Origin: JAUWTJ01 sp965603015
GTDB taxonomy: Bacteria > Pseudomonadota > Alphaproteobacteria > M2410
Length of the DNA stretch: 30,979 nucleotides
NCBI GenBank assembly: GCA_965603015.1
Contig: CBFDBJ010000041.1
Coordinates: 1 to 30,979 of the forward strand
Direction: 5' to 3'
Numbering within the stretch: position 1 is the first letter of the stretch; each line of letters opens with the position of its first letter. Below are positions 7,546-15,176 of this stretch, piece by piece. The position numbers and the translations under genes were made by a program. The notes under the pieces were generated by a model. That model saw only the letters and a program-made list of their open reading frames with translations. It did not search any database and had not been told where the DNA came from.

Positions 7546-8589
7546 CTAAACTGCGGAAGACAGAATGCCGCCCATCAAGCCTTCGTGTTCAAGTACCTTG
7601 CCAGTACCAAGTGCGACACAGGACAGAGCTTCATCCGCGACAAAAACCGGCAAGCCGGTTGCTTCACGCAGAACGACATCGAGATTTGTCAGCAGGGCTC
7701 CGCCTCCGGTCATAACAATCCCCTTGTCAACGATATCGGCGGCGAGTTCCGGCGGCGTTGCCTCCAGCGCAATTTTTACGCCTTCGATGATTTGACTCAC
7801 CGGCTCCATCAAACTCTCTGCAACATCTTTTGTGGAGATTTTGATTTCCTTGGGTACACCGTTCATCAGATCACGGCCCTTGATCGATATCATATCGCCA
7901 TCAGCGCCATTGGCCGGGGGACAGGCTGCGCCAACGGCCTTTTTAATCCGTTCAGCACTGGCTTCGCCGATAAGCAAATTGTGGTTCCTGCGAATGAAGG
8001 AAATAATGGCTTCGTCCATCTTGTCGCCACCCACCCGAACTGATCGAGAGTAAACAATCCCGCCAAGTGACAGAACCGCGACTTCCGTCGTGCCGCCGCC
8101 AATATCGACGACCATGGAGCCTGTGGGCTCGGCAACCGGAAGCCCTGCGCCAATGGCGGCTGCCATCGGCTCGGGAATGAGCTTGACGCGCCGTGCTCCG
8201 GCGGAAATGGCAGATTCCTGAATGGCACGCCGTTCAACAGCTGTTGCGCCGGACGGAACGCAAATAATGATCTCCGGGCTGGCAAATGCCCGCCGATGGT
8301 GAACCTTGCGGATGAAATGCTTGATCATCTCTTCGGCGACCTCAAAGTCCGCGATGACCCCGTCTCTCATGGGGCGGATCGCCTCAATATCGCCGGGTGT
8401 TCTCCCGAGCATTTCCTTGGCTTCTTCACCAACGGCCAGGACCTGGGTTTTTCCACCTTTTGACTTGATAGCCACAACAGAAGGTTCATTGAGAACGATC
8501 CCCTTCCCCTTGACATAGACGAGTGTATTGGCGGTTCCGAGATCAATCGCCATGTCGTTGGAAAACATTCCGAGCAAACCTGAAAACAT
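7546..8589 (-). CDS. mreB: Actin-like cell shape protein MreB
   Basis: A 347-residue actin-fold ATPase that forms membrane-associated filaments and guides side-wall synthesis. The phosphate-1 loop IDLGTANT (about 15-22), phosphate-2 loop VVDIGGGTTEVAVLSLGG and the adenosine loop VMTGGGALL are all visible. The length is standard. The start ATG 8589 has GGAGATA upstream. It is the first gene of mreB-mreC-mreD-mrdA-rodA, so its upstream region (8590-8858) likely carries the promoter of the whole cluster; that region holds repeats described separately. Confidence 0.97.
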   Translation of the reverse strand: MFSGLLGMFSNDMAIDLGTANTLVYVKGKGIVLNEPSVVAIKSKGGKTQVLAVGEEAKEMLGRTPGDIEAIRPMRDGVIADFEVAEEMIKHFIRKVHHRRAFASPEIIICVPSGATAVERRAIQESAISAGARRVKLIPEPMAAAIGAGLPVAEPTGSMVVDIGGGTTEVAVLSLGGIVYSRSVRVGGDKMDEAIISFIRRNHNLLIGEASAERIKKAVGAACPPANGADGDMISIKGRDLMNGVPKEIKISTKDVAESLMEPVSQIIEGVKIALEATPPELAADIVDKGIVMTGGGALLTNLDVVLREATGLPVFVADEALSCVALGTGKVLEHEGLMGGILSSAV

Positions 8590-8654
8590 TAGTTATCTCC
8601 GCCCTCTGTGGGCTTATTGAAGTGAAAATAAAGAGCTGAGGCTGATATTCTCAT

Positions 8655-8678
8655 GGTTAAAGTAAAATAAGGTTAAAG
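8655..8678. promoter_or_regulatory. Paired GGTTAAAG repeats upstream of mreB
   Basis: GGTTAAAG occurs at 8655-8662 and again at 8671-8678, a direct repeat with a 16-base period in an AT-rich stretch about 65-90 bases before the mreB start. On the minus strand they read CTTTAACC. The spacing does not match the CtrA pattern TTAA-N7-TTAA. A regulator-binding site or part of the promoter is plausible. Confidence 0.4.
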
Positions 8679-8779
8679 CCGTGCTGACAAAGTCCATGAA
8701 AACCTGGCGCAAACCCGCGCCTCCACGGCCCGTCCTGGGAACCGACTCAGTAAATGTATGCGGTATTATGGAGCATTAT

Positions 8780-8818
8780 GGAGTGATTCACCCCAGGATT
8801 TGGTAGATGAATCACTCC
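8780..8818. repeat. 11-bp perfect inverted repeat with two GANTC sites
   Basis: GGAGTGATTCA at 8780-8790 and TGAATCACTCC at 8808-8818 pair perfectly across 17 bases. The repeat lies between the leuA stop (8859) and the mreB start. Each arm contains a GANTC pentamer (GATTC, GAATC), and a third GACTC lies at 8744-8748. ATTATGGAG is also directly repeated at 8765 and 8775. No U-run follows on either strand, so this is not a standard terminator. A protein-binding site is possible. Confidence 0.55.
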
Positions 8819-8858
8819 TGATCACAAGTATTTGTCAAAAAATCAGACCGCGAGCCCT

Positions 8859-10463
8859 TCAGGCACCCAAATCACCTTCAAGCATATCCATCGCCGGCGG
8901 CGCGGTTCGCTCTCGCTTCACCAGGAGGTGATTGAGCGCATTGATGTAGGCCTTGGCAGAGGCCACCAGTGTATCGGTTTCAGCGCCCCGCCCGAGGACG
9001 ATTTTGCCTTCCTCCTCCATTCGGACACTCACCTCGGCTTGCGCATCGGTTCCCTTGGTCACCGCATGAACCTGGTAGAGCTCAAGTCGCGCCTCAGTCG
9101 GGAAAAGGTCCTTGATGGCATTGAAGGTTGCATCAACCGGTCCGTCGCCGCTTGATGTTGTGGTCTTTTCCTCACCATCGATTTCGAGCGTCAGAGTGGC
9201 CTCCTGCGGACCCTCGGTGCCGGAGACGACCCGTAGCGACACGAGGCGAATACGCTCGTTTTCGCTGATGATTTCATCATCCACCAATGCAACGATATCT
9301 GCATCGAAAACTTCACGTTTCTTGTCGGCGAGATCCTTGAACCGTTTGAAGGCATCATCAAGGGCGTTGGCGCCCAGGTCGTAGCCCATCTCCTCCAGTT
9401 TTGCGCGGAAGGCATGTCGACCACTGAGCTTTCCGAGCACAAGGGTGGTCTCACTGACACCGACACTTTCCGGGGTCATGATTTCGTAAGTCTCGTTGTT
9501 TTTCAACATGCCGTCCTGGTGAATACCAGACTCATGGGCAAAGGCGTTTTTGCCAACGATCGCCTTGTTATACTGGACAGCAAAGCCTGTGATGCCCGAG
9601 ACCAGTTTGGACGCTTTCGCGATTTCCGTGGTTTCGATGCCAACATCGAAAGGCATCATGTCATTGCGGGTCTTGATGGCCATGACGACTTCTTCCATGG
9701 CCGCATTGCCGGCTCGTTCGCCCAAACCGTTGATGGTGCATTCCACCTGACGGGCTCCGGCGGCGACTCCGGCCAGAGAATTGGCAACTCCGAGACCCAG
9801 GTCATTGTGACAATGAACCGACAGGATTGCCTGATCTATATTGGGAACCCGGTTGATCAGCATCTTGATGAGATCGGCATATTCGGTTGGAATACAATAG
9901 CCGACCGTATCAGGGATATTGATTGTCGTGGCGCCGCACTTGATGGCGGCTTCGACCGTAGCGCAGAGAAAATCATGATCCGTGCGTGTTGCATCCTCCG
10001 GCGACCACTCCACATCGTCAACAAGATTGCGGGCCTGTGTCACTGATCCGATAACGGCCTCCATGACCTGCTCGGATGTCATTTGAAGCTTGTGCTTCAT
10101 ATGGACCGGGCTTGTCGACAGGAATGTGTGGATCCGTTTGCGTTCAGCCCCTTGCAGCGCCTCGGCAGCGCGGAGGATATCCTTTGTCCCGGCGCGTGCG
10201 AGGCCGCAAATGATCGGCTCGCGAACGAGTTTGGCAATTTCACGCACGGCTTCAAAGTCACCGTTGGAGGCAATTGGAAAGCCTGCCTCAATGATGTCGA
10301 CGCCGAGGGTCTCGAGCATCTCGGCAATGCGGAGCTTTTCCGAGAGGTTCATGGACGCGCCGGGAGATTGTTCGCCATCACGCAGCGTCGTGTCAAAAAT
10401 GTAGACGCGCTCGCGTCTGGCGTCGGCTTCTTTCATGGATTCATTTTTTGAGTCTGTACTCAT
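8859..10463 (-). CDS. leuA: 2-isopropylmalate synthase
   Basis: A 534-residue enzyme for the first committed step of leucine synthesis, condensing acetyl-CoA with 2-oxoisovalerate. The catalytic TIM barrel starts with the signature FDTTLRDGEQSPGA (23-36), and the metal-binding HCHN is at 217-220 in SVHCHNDLGLGVANS. The C-terminal part from about 400 is the LeuA allosteric domain, which in the family binds leucine for feedback inhibition. The start ATG 10463 has AAGGACCAGGA upstream. An upstream leucine-rich leader peptide (10560-10634) suggests leucine-dependent attenuation. It lies near the ilv genes but is separated from them by a lipoprotein gene on the other strand. Confidence 0.96.
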   Translation of the reverse strand: MSTDSKNESMKEADARRERVYIFDTTLRDGEQSPGASMNLSEKLRIAEMLETLGVDIIEAGFPIASNGDFEAVREIAKLVREPIICGLARAGTKDILRAAEALQGAERKRIHTFLSTSPVHMKHKLQMTSEQVMEAVIGSVTQARNLVDDVEWSPEDATRTDHDFLCATVEAAIKCGATTINIPDTVGYCIPTEYADLIKMLINRVPNIDQAILSVHCHNDLGLGVANSLAGVAAGARQVECTINGLGERAGNAAMEEVVMAIKTRNDMMPFDVGIETTEIAKASKLVSGITGFAVQYNKAIVGKNAFAHESGIHQDGMLKNNETYEIMTPESVGVSETTLVLGKLSGRHAFRAKLEEMGYDLGANALDDAFKRFKDLADKKREVFDADIVALVDDEIISENERIRLVSLRVVSGTEGPQEATLTLEIDGEEKTTTSSGDGPVDATFNAIKDLFPTEARLELYQVHAVTKGTDAQAEVSVRMEEEGKIVLGRGAETDTLVASAKAYINALNHLLVKRERTAPPAMDMLEGDLGA

Positions 10464-10559
10464 CTTCCTGGTCCTTATATATGCGATGAGAGGTCGGGAT
10501 TGTTCAGCTTCTCCCCTAAACGCTGGCTCAGGTCTCTATGACCGAAAACCTCGATGCGA
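10464..10559 (-). promoter_or_regulatory. leuA leader with a segment complementary to the Leu codons
   Basis: Between the leader peptide stop and leuA, the transcript contains GGGGAGAAG at 10516-10508. Its GGAGAAG core is the exact complement of CUUCUCC, which occurs in both leucine-codon runs of the leader (10598-10592 and 10580-10574). Ribosome position on those codons would therefore control whether the pairing forms. GAGGU at 10552-10548 can also pair with ACCUC at 10494-10490, close to the leuA start. I see no hairpin with a good U-run, so control may act on translation or Rho access rather than an intrinsic terminator. Confidence 0.45.
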
Positions 10560-10634
10560 TCAGGGGCGCATAAGGAGAAGACGTTCCGCCAGGAGAAGTC
10601 GAGTTGTCGGACGCATAAGACCGCCCGCCAGCAC
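10560..10634 (-). CDS. leuA leader peptide, leucine-rich
   Basis: A 24-residue open frame upstream of leuA. It starts with GTG at 10634, preceded by GGAG at 10645-10642 with a 7-base gap; an in-frame ATG at 10616 gives an 18-residue version, MRPTTRLLLAERLLLMRP. It contains two runs of three leucines encoded CTT CTC CTG and CTT CTC CTT, and eight leucines in total for the long form. Such peptides upstream of leucine biosynthetic genes act as ribosome-stalling sensors of charged tRNA-Leu. A hairpin (AGCAC/GTGCT, 10643-10630) overlaps its start. The amino acid bias, the binding site and the complementary downstream segment support it; expression is inferred. Confidence 0.7.
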   Translation of the reverse strand: MLAGGLMRPTTRLLLAERLLLMRP

Positions 10635-10685
10635 GAGTGTGCTCCGGTCAGGTCCCTCAAACTGTGTCACCAATACTGACATTTC

Positions 10686-10766
10686 TGCTTCCAAAACAAC
10701 GACTTTGCTTCCAAACCAAGACTGGTACACGTCTGGTTAACGAACAATGAACACGTTGGAACACGT
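10686..10766. promoter_or_regulatory. Repeated motifs in the leuA/lipoprotein divergent region
   Basis: TGCTTCCAAA occurs at 10686-10695 and 10706-10715, exactly 20 bases apart, so on the same DNA face. ACACGT occurs at 10727-10732, 10751-10756 and 10761-10766, the last two inside a direct repeat GAACACGT with a 10-base period. These lie in the stretch between the divergent leuA leader and the lipoprotein gene (10635-10949). They look like binding sites for one or more regulators, but I cannot name one. Otherwise I see nothing in this gap. Confidence 0.4.
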
Positions 10767-10949
10767 CAAAAGTTCGCTGGTGCCAATTAAGATGAACTTA
10801 CCCTGGTTTGGCAAGCACAGAATTACAATCGAGAAAAATAGATCAAGGTTCGAGGTCGATCGCTGCGCCTCCCAGGCTCAGTTGCCACACCATTCGCTCG
10901 ATGTTAGCCTTGCCTCGCGATGGAGAAGCGAAAACCTGGAGAACAGACG

Positions 10950-11612
10950 ATGCCAATAACCAGACAATCTGCTGTCGTTTTTCTGGCCCTCTTTCTCACC
11001 GCATGTTTCCCGCTTTCTTCAAAGCATCCCCTTGGCAATCGTGTGTTCGATCAGCAGCTGGTTGGCGTGTGGCAAAATGACGATGTCGAGATGAAATTCA
11101 CCCGGTCGGGGCGCAACACGCTCACACTAAAATTCTCTACGCTTGATGAGGATACTGCTGGCGAGCCCAAAAGCCTTTATTACTGTGTTCTCCCAAGTCA
11201 AATCAAACAGAAGCACTTCCTGAGTGTGACGCAGTTTTTTCCGACAGAGTTTCTTGAAGACTATGCAGCGGTAAACGATATTTCCTACACCGAGGCCCGC
11301 AGGAAGTTCCGAAATCGCGACAAGCGCATGAACGGATACTATTTGGGCTATTATGAATTCGGTGAAGAGGAAGGGCTCGAACATCTTGAGATATATTTGA
11401 TCGATGAGGAGAGCGAGATCGTCAAGGCAGCGCTGGAGTCCGGTATTCTCAAGGGTGGCACTGTCGTTGTATATGATGAGGACAATGAGGAAGGTGAGCT
11501 TGTCTATCTGACCTCATCAAGTGGGGTCCTGACGAAGTTTGTCGGCGGCCACGCTCTTGGGGTCAAAGACCTGTTCGGCTTTGAGATTGCGGATGTTGTC
11601 AGAACCAAATAA
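10950..11612 (+). CDS. Predicted lipoprotein of unknown function
   Basis: A 220-residue protein I do not recognise. Its N-terminus is a lipoprotein signal: positive residues, then a hydrophobic stretch VVFLALFLTAC with a lipobox LTAC and lipid-bearing C19. I start at ATG 10950, which has GGAGA seven bases upstream; a longer frame from 10920 would push the signal inwards. The early mature part (VGVWQNDDVEMKFTRSG) resembles the opening strands of small beta-barrel or lipocalin-like lipoproteins, an impression only. The second half is rich in Glu and Asp. It stands alone between oppositely oriented leuA and ilvC and ends in its own strong terminator. Confidence 0.85.
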   Translation: MPITRQSAVVFLALFLTACFPLSSKHPLGNRVFDQQLVGVWQNDDVEMKFTRSGRNTLTLKFSTLDEDTAGEPKSLYYCVLPSQIKQKHFLSVTQFFPTEFLEDYAAVNDISYTEARRKFRNRDKRMNGYYLGYYEFGEEEGLEHLEIYLIDEESEIVKAALESGILKGGTVVVYDEDNEEGELVYLTSSSGVLTKFVGGHALGVKDLFGFEIADVVRTK

Positions 11613-11615
11613 ACA

Positions 11616-11647
11616 GGGTCCGCTCATTCCTGAGCAGACCCCTTTTT
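11616..11647 (+). terminator. Rho-independent terminator
   Basis: GGGTC-C-GCTCA at 11616-11626 pairs with TGAGC-A-GACCC at 11631-11641 around the loop TTCC, with one internal C/A mismatch, and is followed by CTTTTT. It begins three bases after the lipoprotein stop codon. The same stem could also serve ilvC coming from the other strand, where TGTTTATTT follows. Confidence 0.88.
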
Positions 11648-11669
11648 CATCTTCATCGCTGCTTCAAAT

Positions 11670-12689
11670 CTAGTTCTTCGCCTTGTCGACCATGCGGCGC
11701 TCGGCGATCCATGGCATCATGGCGCGCAGGCGTTCGCCGACTTCCTCGATCGGATGGGCTTCTGCCTTTGCCCGCTTGGCCTTGAAGCTGGTTTGACCGA
11801 CCTTGTTTTCCAGCATCCAGTCGCGGGTGAAATGTCCGGTTTGAATATCGTCAAGAACCCGCTTCATTTCCGCTTTGGTTTCGCTGGTGATGATACGCGG
11901 CCCGGTGACATATTCGCCATACTCTGCCGTGTTGGAAATCGAGTAGTTCATGTTGGCAATGCCGCCTTCATAGATCAGATCGACGATCAGCTTCACTTCG
12001 TGGAGACATTCGAAGTAGGCCATTTCCGGGGCATAGCCGCCTTCAACCAGAGTTTCAAATCCGGCGCGGATGAGCTCGACAAGACCGCCGCACAGAACCG
12101 CCTGCTCACCAAAGAGGTCGGTTTCGCATTCCTCGCGGAAGGTTGTTTCAATGATCCCGGCACGGCCACCACCAATTGCCGAAGCATAGGAAAGCCCGAT
12201 CTCGTGGGCATTGCCTGTGGCATCTTGATGAACTGCAATGAGACATGGCACACCCGCGCCGCGTTGATATTCGCCGCGCACGGTGTGACCTGGACCTTTC
12301 GGTGCGACCATCAGAACGTCAATGTCCGAGCGTGGTTCAATAAGATTGAAGTGAACAGCGAGACCATGGGCAAACAGCAGTGCCGCGCCTGGCTTCATGT
12401 TGTCCTTCAATTCGTCACGGTAGATATCGGCCTGCAATTCATCCGGTGTCAGCATCATCATGACGTCGGACCATTTGGCGGCCTCGGTAACCGACATGAC
12501 CTTGATGCCTTCTGCTTCAGCCTTGGCTGCTGACGCGGAGCCTTCGCGCAGGGCGACGACAACTTCTTTTGCGCCTGAATCGCGCATATTGAGCGCATGG
12601 GCGTGGCCCTGACTTCCATAGCCGATGATGGTAACATTCTTGCCCTTGATCAGATTTACGTCTGCATCGCGGTCATAATAAACACGCAT
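11670..12689 (-). CDS. ilvC: Ketol-acid reductoisomerase
   Basis: A 339-residue class I (short form) enzyme that isomerises and reduces acetolactate with NADPH and magnesium, the second common step of valine, isoleucine and leucine synthesis. The Rossmann motif GYGSQGHAHALNMRDSG lies at about 23-39, and the C-terminal knotted domain carries the acidic metal ligands in ETDLFGEQAVLCGG. The length is standard. The start ATG 12689 is preceded by AAGGGACG. It is the last gene of ilvB-ilvN-ilvC, 71 bases after ilvN. Confidence 0.97.
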   Translation of the reverse strand: MRVYYDRDADVNLIKGKNVTIIGYGSQGHAHALNMRDSGAKEVVVALREGSASAAKAEAEGIKVMSVTEAAKWSDVMMMLTPDELQADIYRDELKDNMKPGAALLFAHGLAVHFNLIEPRSDIDVLMVAPKGPGHTVRGEYQRGAGVPCLIAVHQDATGNAHEIGLSYASAIGGGRAGIIETTFREECETDLFGEQAVLCGGLVELIRAGFETLVEGGYAPEMAYFECLHEVKLIVDLIYEGGIANMNYSISNTAEYGEYVTGPRIITSETKAEMKRVLDDIQTGHFTRDWMLENKVGQTSFKAKRAKAEAHPIEEVGERLRAMMPWIAERRMVDKAKN

Positions 12690-12760
12690 CTTTTTCGTCC
12701 CTTGTTACTTTGTCCGAGCGCTGCCAGATGAGGCCCGGGATTTAAATTCCTGATGAGGTC

Positions 12761-13279
12761 TTACATCGCATCCGGGCCGCGCGCTATAGCGACGACTCCG
12801 GTTCTTGAAACATCCACGAGCCCGAGTGGGCGCATGAGGTTGATAAAAGCGTCAATTTTCCCCGGCGCACCGGTCAACTCAAAGACGAATGACGTTTGGG
12901 TCGAGTCCACGACATGGGCACGAAACACCTCCGACAGCCGCATGCTCTCGACCCGCTTTTCTCCGGTGCCGACCACTTTAATCATGGCCATTTCGCGTTC
13001 CATGCTTTCGTGATCCACAGTGAGATCAACGACCCGGTGGACCGGCACGAGCCGTTCCAGCTGCGCCTTGATCTGGGCGATAATCATCGGGGTCCCTGTG
13101 GTCACAACGGTGATCCGGGAGGAATGGCCGGCGTGGTCCACTTCTGCCACCGTGAGACTTTCGATATTGTAGCCACGCCCGGAGAACAAGCCAATCACGC
13201 GCGCCAGCACGCCCGCCTCATTGTCCACGAGCACGGCGATACAATGACGTTCCTGAGTTTCATCGCGAAGCGGCGACAT
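12761..13279 (-). CDS. ilvN: Acetolactate synthase small (regulatory) subunit
   Basis: A 172-residue regulatory subunit that activates acetolactate synthase and confers valine feedback inhibition in the family. The N-terminal ACT domain is visible at about 12-88 (IAVLVDNEAGVLARVIGLFSGRGYNIESL), followed by the C-terminal IlvN-type domain. The start ATG 13279 has AAAGGGTAAAGG upstream. It follows ilvB after 42 bases and precedes ilvC, so subunits and next enzyme are likely made from one transcript. The gene could equally be named ilvH. Confidence 0.95.
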   Translation of the reverse strand: MSPLRDETQERHCIAVLVDNEAGVLARVIGLFSGRGYNIESLTVAEVDHAGHSSRITVVTTGTPMIIAQIKAQLERLVPVHRVVDLTVDHESMEREMAMIKVVGTGEKRVESMRLSEVFRAHVVDSTQTSFVFELTGAPGKIDAFINLMRPLGLVDVSRTGVVAIARGPDAM

Positions 13280-13321
13280 AGACCTTTACCCTTTCAAGTA
13301 AAATTACTTTCTCTTTCGGTA

Positions 13322-15079
13322 TCAAACGAGAATTTTTCCCTCTTCGGAAACACCGGCATCAAGACCCGCCTTGCCGAAAATCATTTCATTGTGCGCAGCA
13401 CCGGAGGGGATCATGGGGAAGCAGTTCTCATATTTGTCGACCAGGCAATCAACAACAACCGGGCCATCCCTGCGGATCATCTCCTCGATGGCGCCGTCCA
13501 CATCAGCCGGGTCTTTGACCTGAATACCGCTCGCGCCGTAGGCTTCCGCCAGCTTCACAAAATCCGGCATGGCAAGACTTTCGGACTCCGAATGGCGGTT
13601 TCCGTGCAGTAATTCCTGCCACTGTCTGACCATGCCCATATAGGTATTGTTCAGAATAAAGACTTTAACGGGGGCGCCGTGCTGAACAGCGGTTGAAAGT
13701 TCCTGGGTCATCATCTGAATAGAGGCTTCGCCAGCCACATCAATGACCAGAGAATTGGGATGGGCAATCTGAACGCCCACCGCAGCGGGCAGCCCGTATC
13801 CCATGGTGCCAAGGCCACCGGAGGTCATCCAGCGATTGGGCTCTTCAATGCGCAAATGCTGCGCCGCCCACATCTGATGTTGACCAACCTCTGTCGTAAA
13901 GTAGACATCGCGGTCTTTGGTGAGCTCCTGCAGACGCTGGATCGCGTATTGCGGCTTGATGATCGTGTCTGAATTTTCAAATTTCAAGCTGTCTCGGGCC
14001 TGCCAACCTTCAATGGTCTTCCACCAGTCGGCAATCGCGGCACTTTTGGTTGGACGGCCCTGTGCTTTCCAGATCCGCAGGACATCTTCAAGAACATGGG
14101 CGACGTCACCAATGATCGGCAAATCGACCAGGACGTTCTTGTTGATGGACGACGGATCGATATCGATGTGGACCTTTTTGGAGCCCGGCGAGAATTTCTC
14201 GATGACACCGGTCACCCGGTCATCAAAGCGCGCACCAACACAGATCATAAGATCGCAATCGTGCATCGCGTAGTTGGCTTCCGCCGTCCCGTGCATGCCA
14301 AGCATTCCAAGCCATTGTTTGTCAGAGGCTGGAAAAGCACCGAGACCCATCAGCGTTGATGTGATCGGAGCTCCGGTCCCGCGAACCAGTTCACGCAACA
14401 GCTGACTGGCAGCCGGACCTGAATTGATAACCCCGCCGCCGGTATAAAACAGCGGACGCTTCGCCTCGCCGATCATCTCGACCAGCCGGGTAATCGAATT
14501 AATATCGCCTTTGACCCTGGGGCGGTAGGTCTTGTGCTGGATCCTGTCCGGTCCGCAATAGTCGCCTGGCGCGAACTGAACATCCTTCGGGATATCGACA
14601 ACAACAGGACCCGGACGACCGTTGGTGGCGATGTAAAAGGCTTCGTGGATTGTGCGCGCCAGATCGTTGGCGTCCTTTACGAGCCAATTGTGCTTGGTGC
14701 AGGCGCGGGTGATACCGACAGTATCGGCTTCCTGGAACGCATCGCCGCCAATCAGATGCGAGGCGACCTGCCCGGTCAGACAGACGATTGGAATGGAATC
14801 AAGCATGGCGTCAGCAAGACCAGTGACCGCATTGGTGGCGCCCGGTCCAGATGTCACCAAGACGACGCCTGGCTTGCCGGTTGAGCGGGCGTAACCTTCG
14901 GCAGCATGCAGCGCGCCTTGCTCATGTCGAACGAGGATATGGCGAATACCACTGTTTTGAAAAAGTGCGTCATAGATTGGCAGCACCGCACCGCCAGGAT
15001 AGCCGAACATCACCTCAACGCCCTGATCCTTCAGAGCCTTGATGACGATCTCCGCGCCGCTGAGCTGTGTCTCGGTCAT
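13322..15079 (-). CDS. ilvB: Acetolactate synthase large (catalytic) subunit
   Basis: A 585-residue thiamine-diphosphate enzyme that condenses two pyruvates, or pyruvate with 2-oxobutyrate. The catalytic glutamate is E53 in VRHEQGALHAAEGYAR. The cofactor-binding segment reads VIDVAGEASIQMMTQEL, where many homologues have GDGS; the GEAS form is common in alphaproteobacteria as far as I know. The central FAD-binding domain and C-terminal domain appear complete. The start ATG 15079 has AAGGTAAGGGA upstream. It heads ilvB-ilvN-ilvC. The 97 bases before it hold a GC-rich hairpin but no convincing leader peptide. The gene may also be named ilvI. Confidence 0.96.
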   Translation of the reverse strand: MTETQLSGAEIVIKALKDQGVEVMFGYPGGAVLPIYDALFQNSGIRHILVRHEQGALHAAEGYARSTGKPGVVLVTSGPGATNAVTGLADAMLDSIPIVCLTGQVASHLIGGDAFQEADTVGITRACTKHNWLVKDANDLARTIHEAFYIATNGRPGPVVVDIPKDVQFAPGDYCGPDRIQHKTYRPRVKGDINSITRLVEMIGEAKRPLFYTGGGVINSGPAASQLLRELVRGTGAPITSTLMGLGAFPASDKQWLGMLGMHGTAEANYAMHDCDLMICVGARFDDRVTGVIEKFSPGSKKVHIDIDPSSINKNVLVDLPIIGDVAHVLEDVLRIWKAQGRPTKSAAIADWWKTIEGWQARDSLKFENSDTIIKPQYAIQRLQELTKDRDVYFTTEVGQHQMWAAQHLRIEEPNRWMTSGGLGTMGYGLPAAVGVQIAHPNSLVIDVAGEASIQMMTQELSTAVQHGAPVKVFILNNTYMGMVRQWQELLHGNRHSESESLAMPDFVKLAEAYGASGIQVKDPADVDGAIEEMIRRDGPVVVDCLVDKYENCFPMIPSGAAHNEMIFGKAGLDAGVSEEGKILV

Positions 15080-15132
15080 AGTCCCTTACCTTTGGTCTTT
15101 CGTATCACTCTTCGCACCTGCACAATACCAGG

Positions 15133-15149
15133 GCGCCCGCGACGGGCGC
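15133..15149. repeat. GC-rich hairpin upstream of ilvB
   Basis: GCGCCCG and CGGGCGC pair perfectly around a 3-base loop, between the miaA stop and the ilvB start on the minus strand. No T-run follows on that strand, so it is not a typical terminator. It may limit read-through from miaA or take part in leader control of ilvB. Confidence 0.5.
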
Positions 15150-15176
15150 GGGCGAAATTTTGCGCACGCTACCCTG

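Noticed and set aside
8655..8678. CtrA binding site upstream of mreB
   Set aside because: TTAA elements are spaced by 12 bases, not the 7 of the CtrA consensus.
10475..10660. 61-codon minus-strand frame upstream of leuA
   Set aside because: Overlaps the leucine-rich leader in another frame and lacks a binding site; the leader frame explains the region better.
15133..15149. GC hairpin as a rho-independent terminator of miaA
   Set aside because: No T-run after the stem on the minus strand; kept only as a hairpin.
15105..15167. 20-codon GTG frame before ilvB as an ilv leader peptide
   Set aside because: Only scattered Val, Leu and Ala codons and no run of regulatory codons; not convincing as an attenuator.
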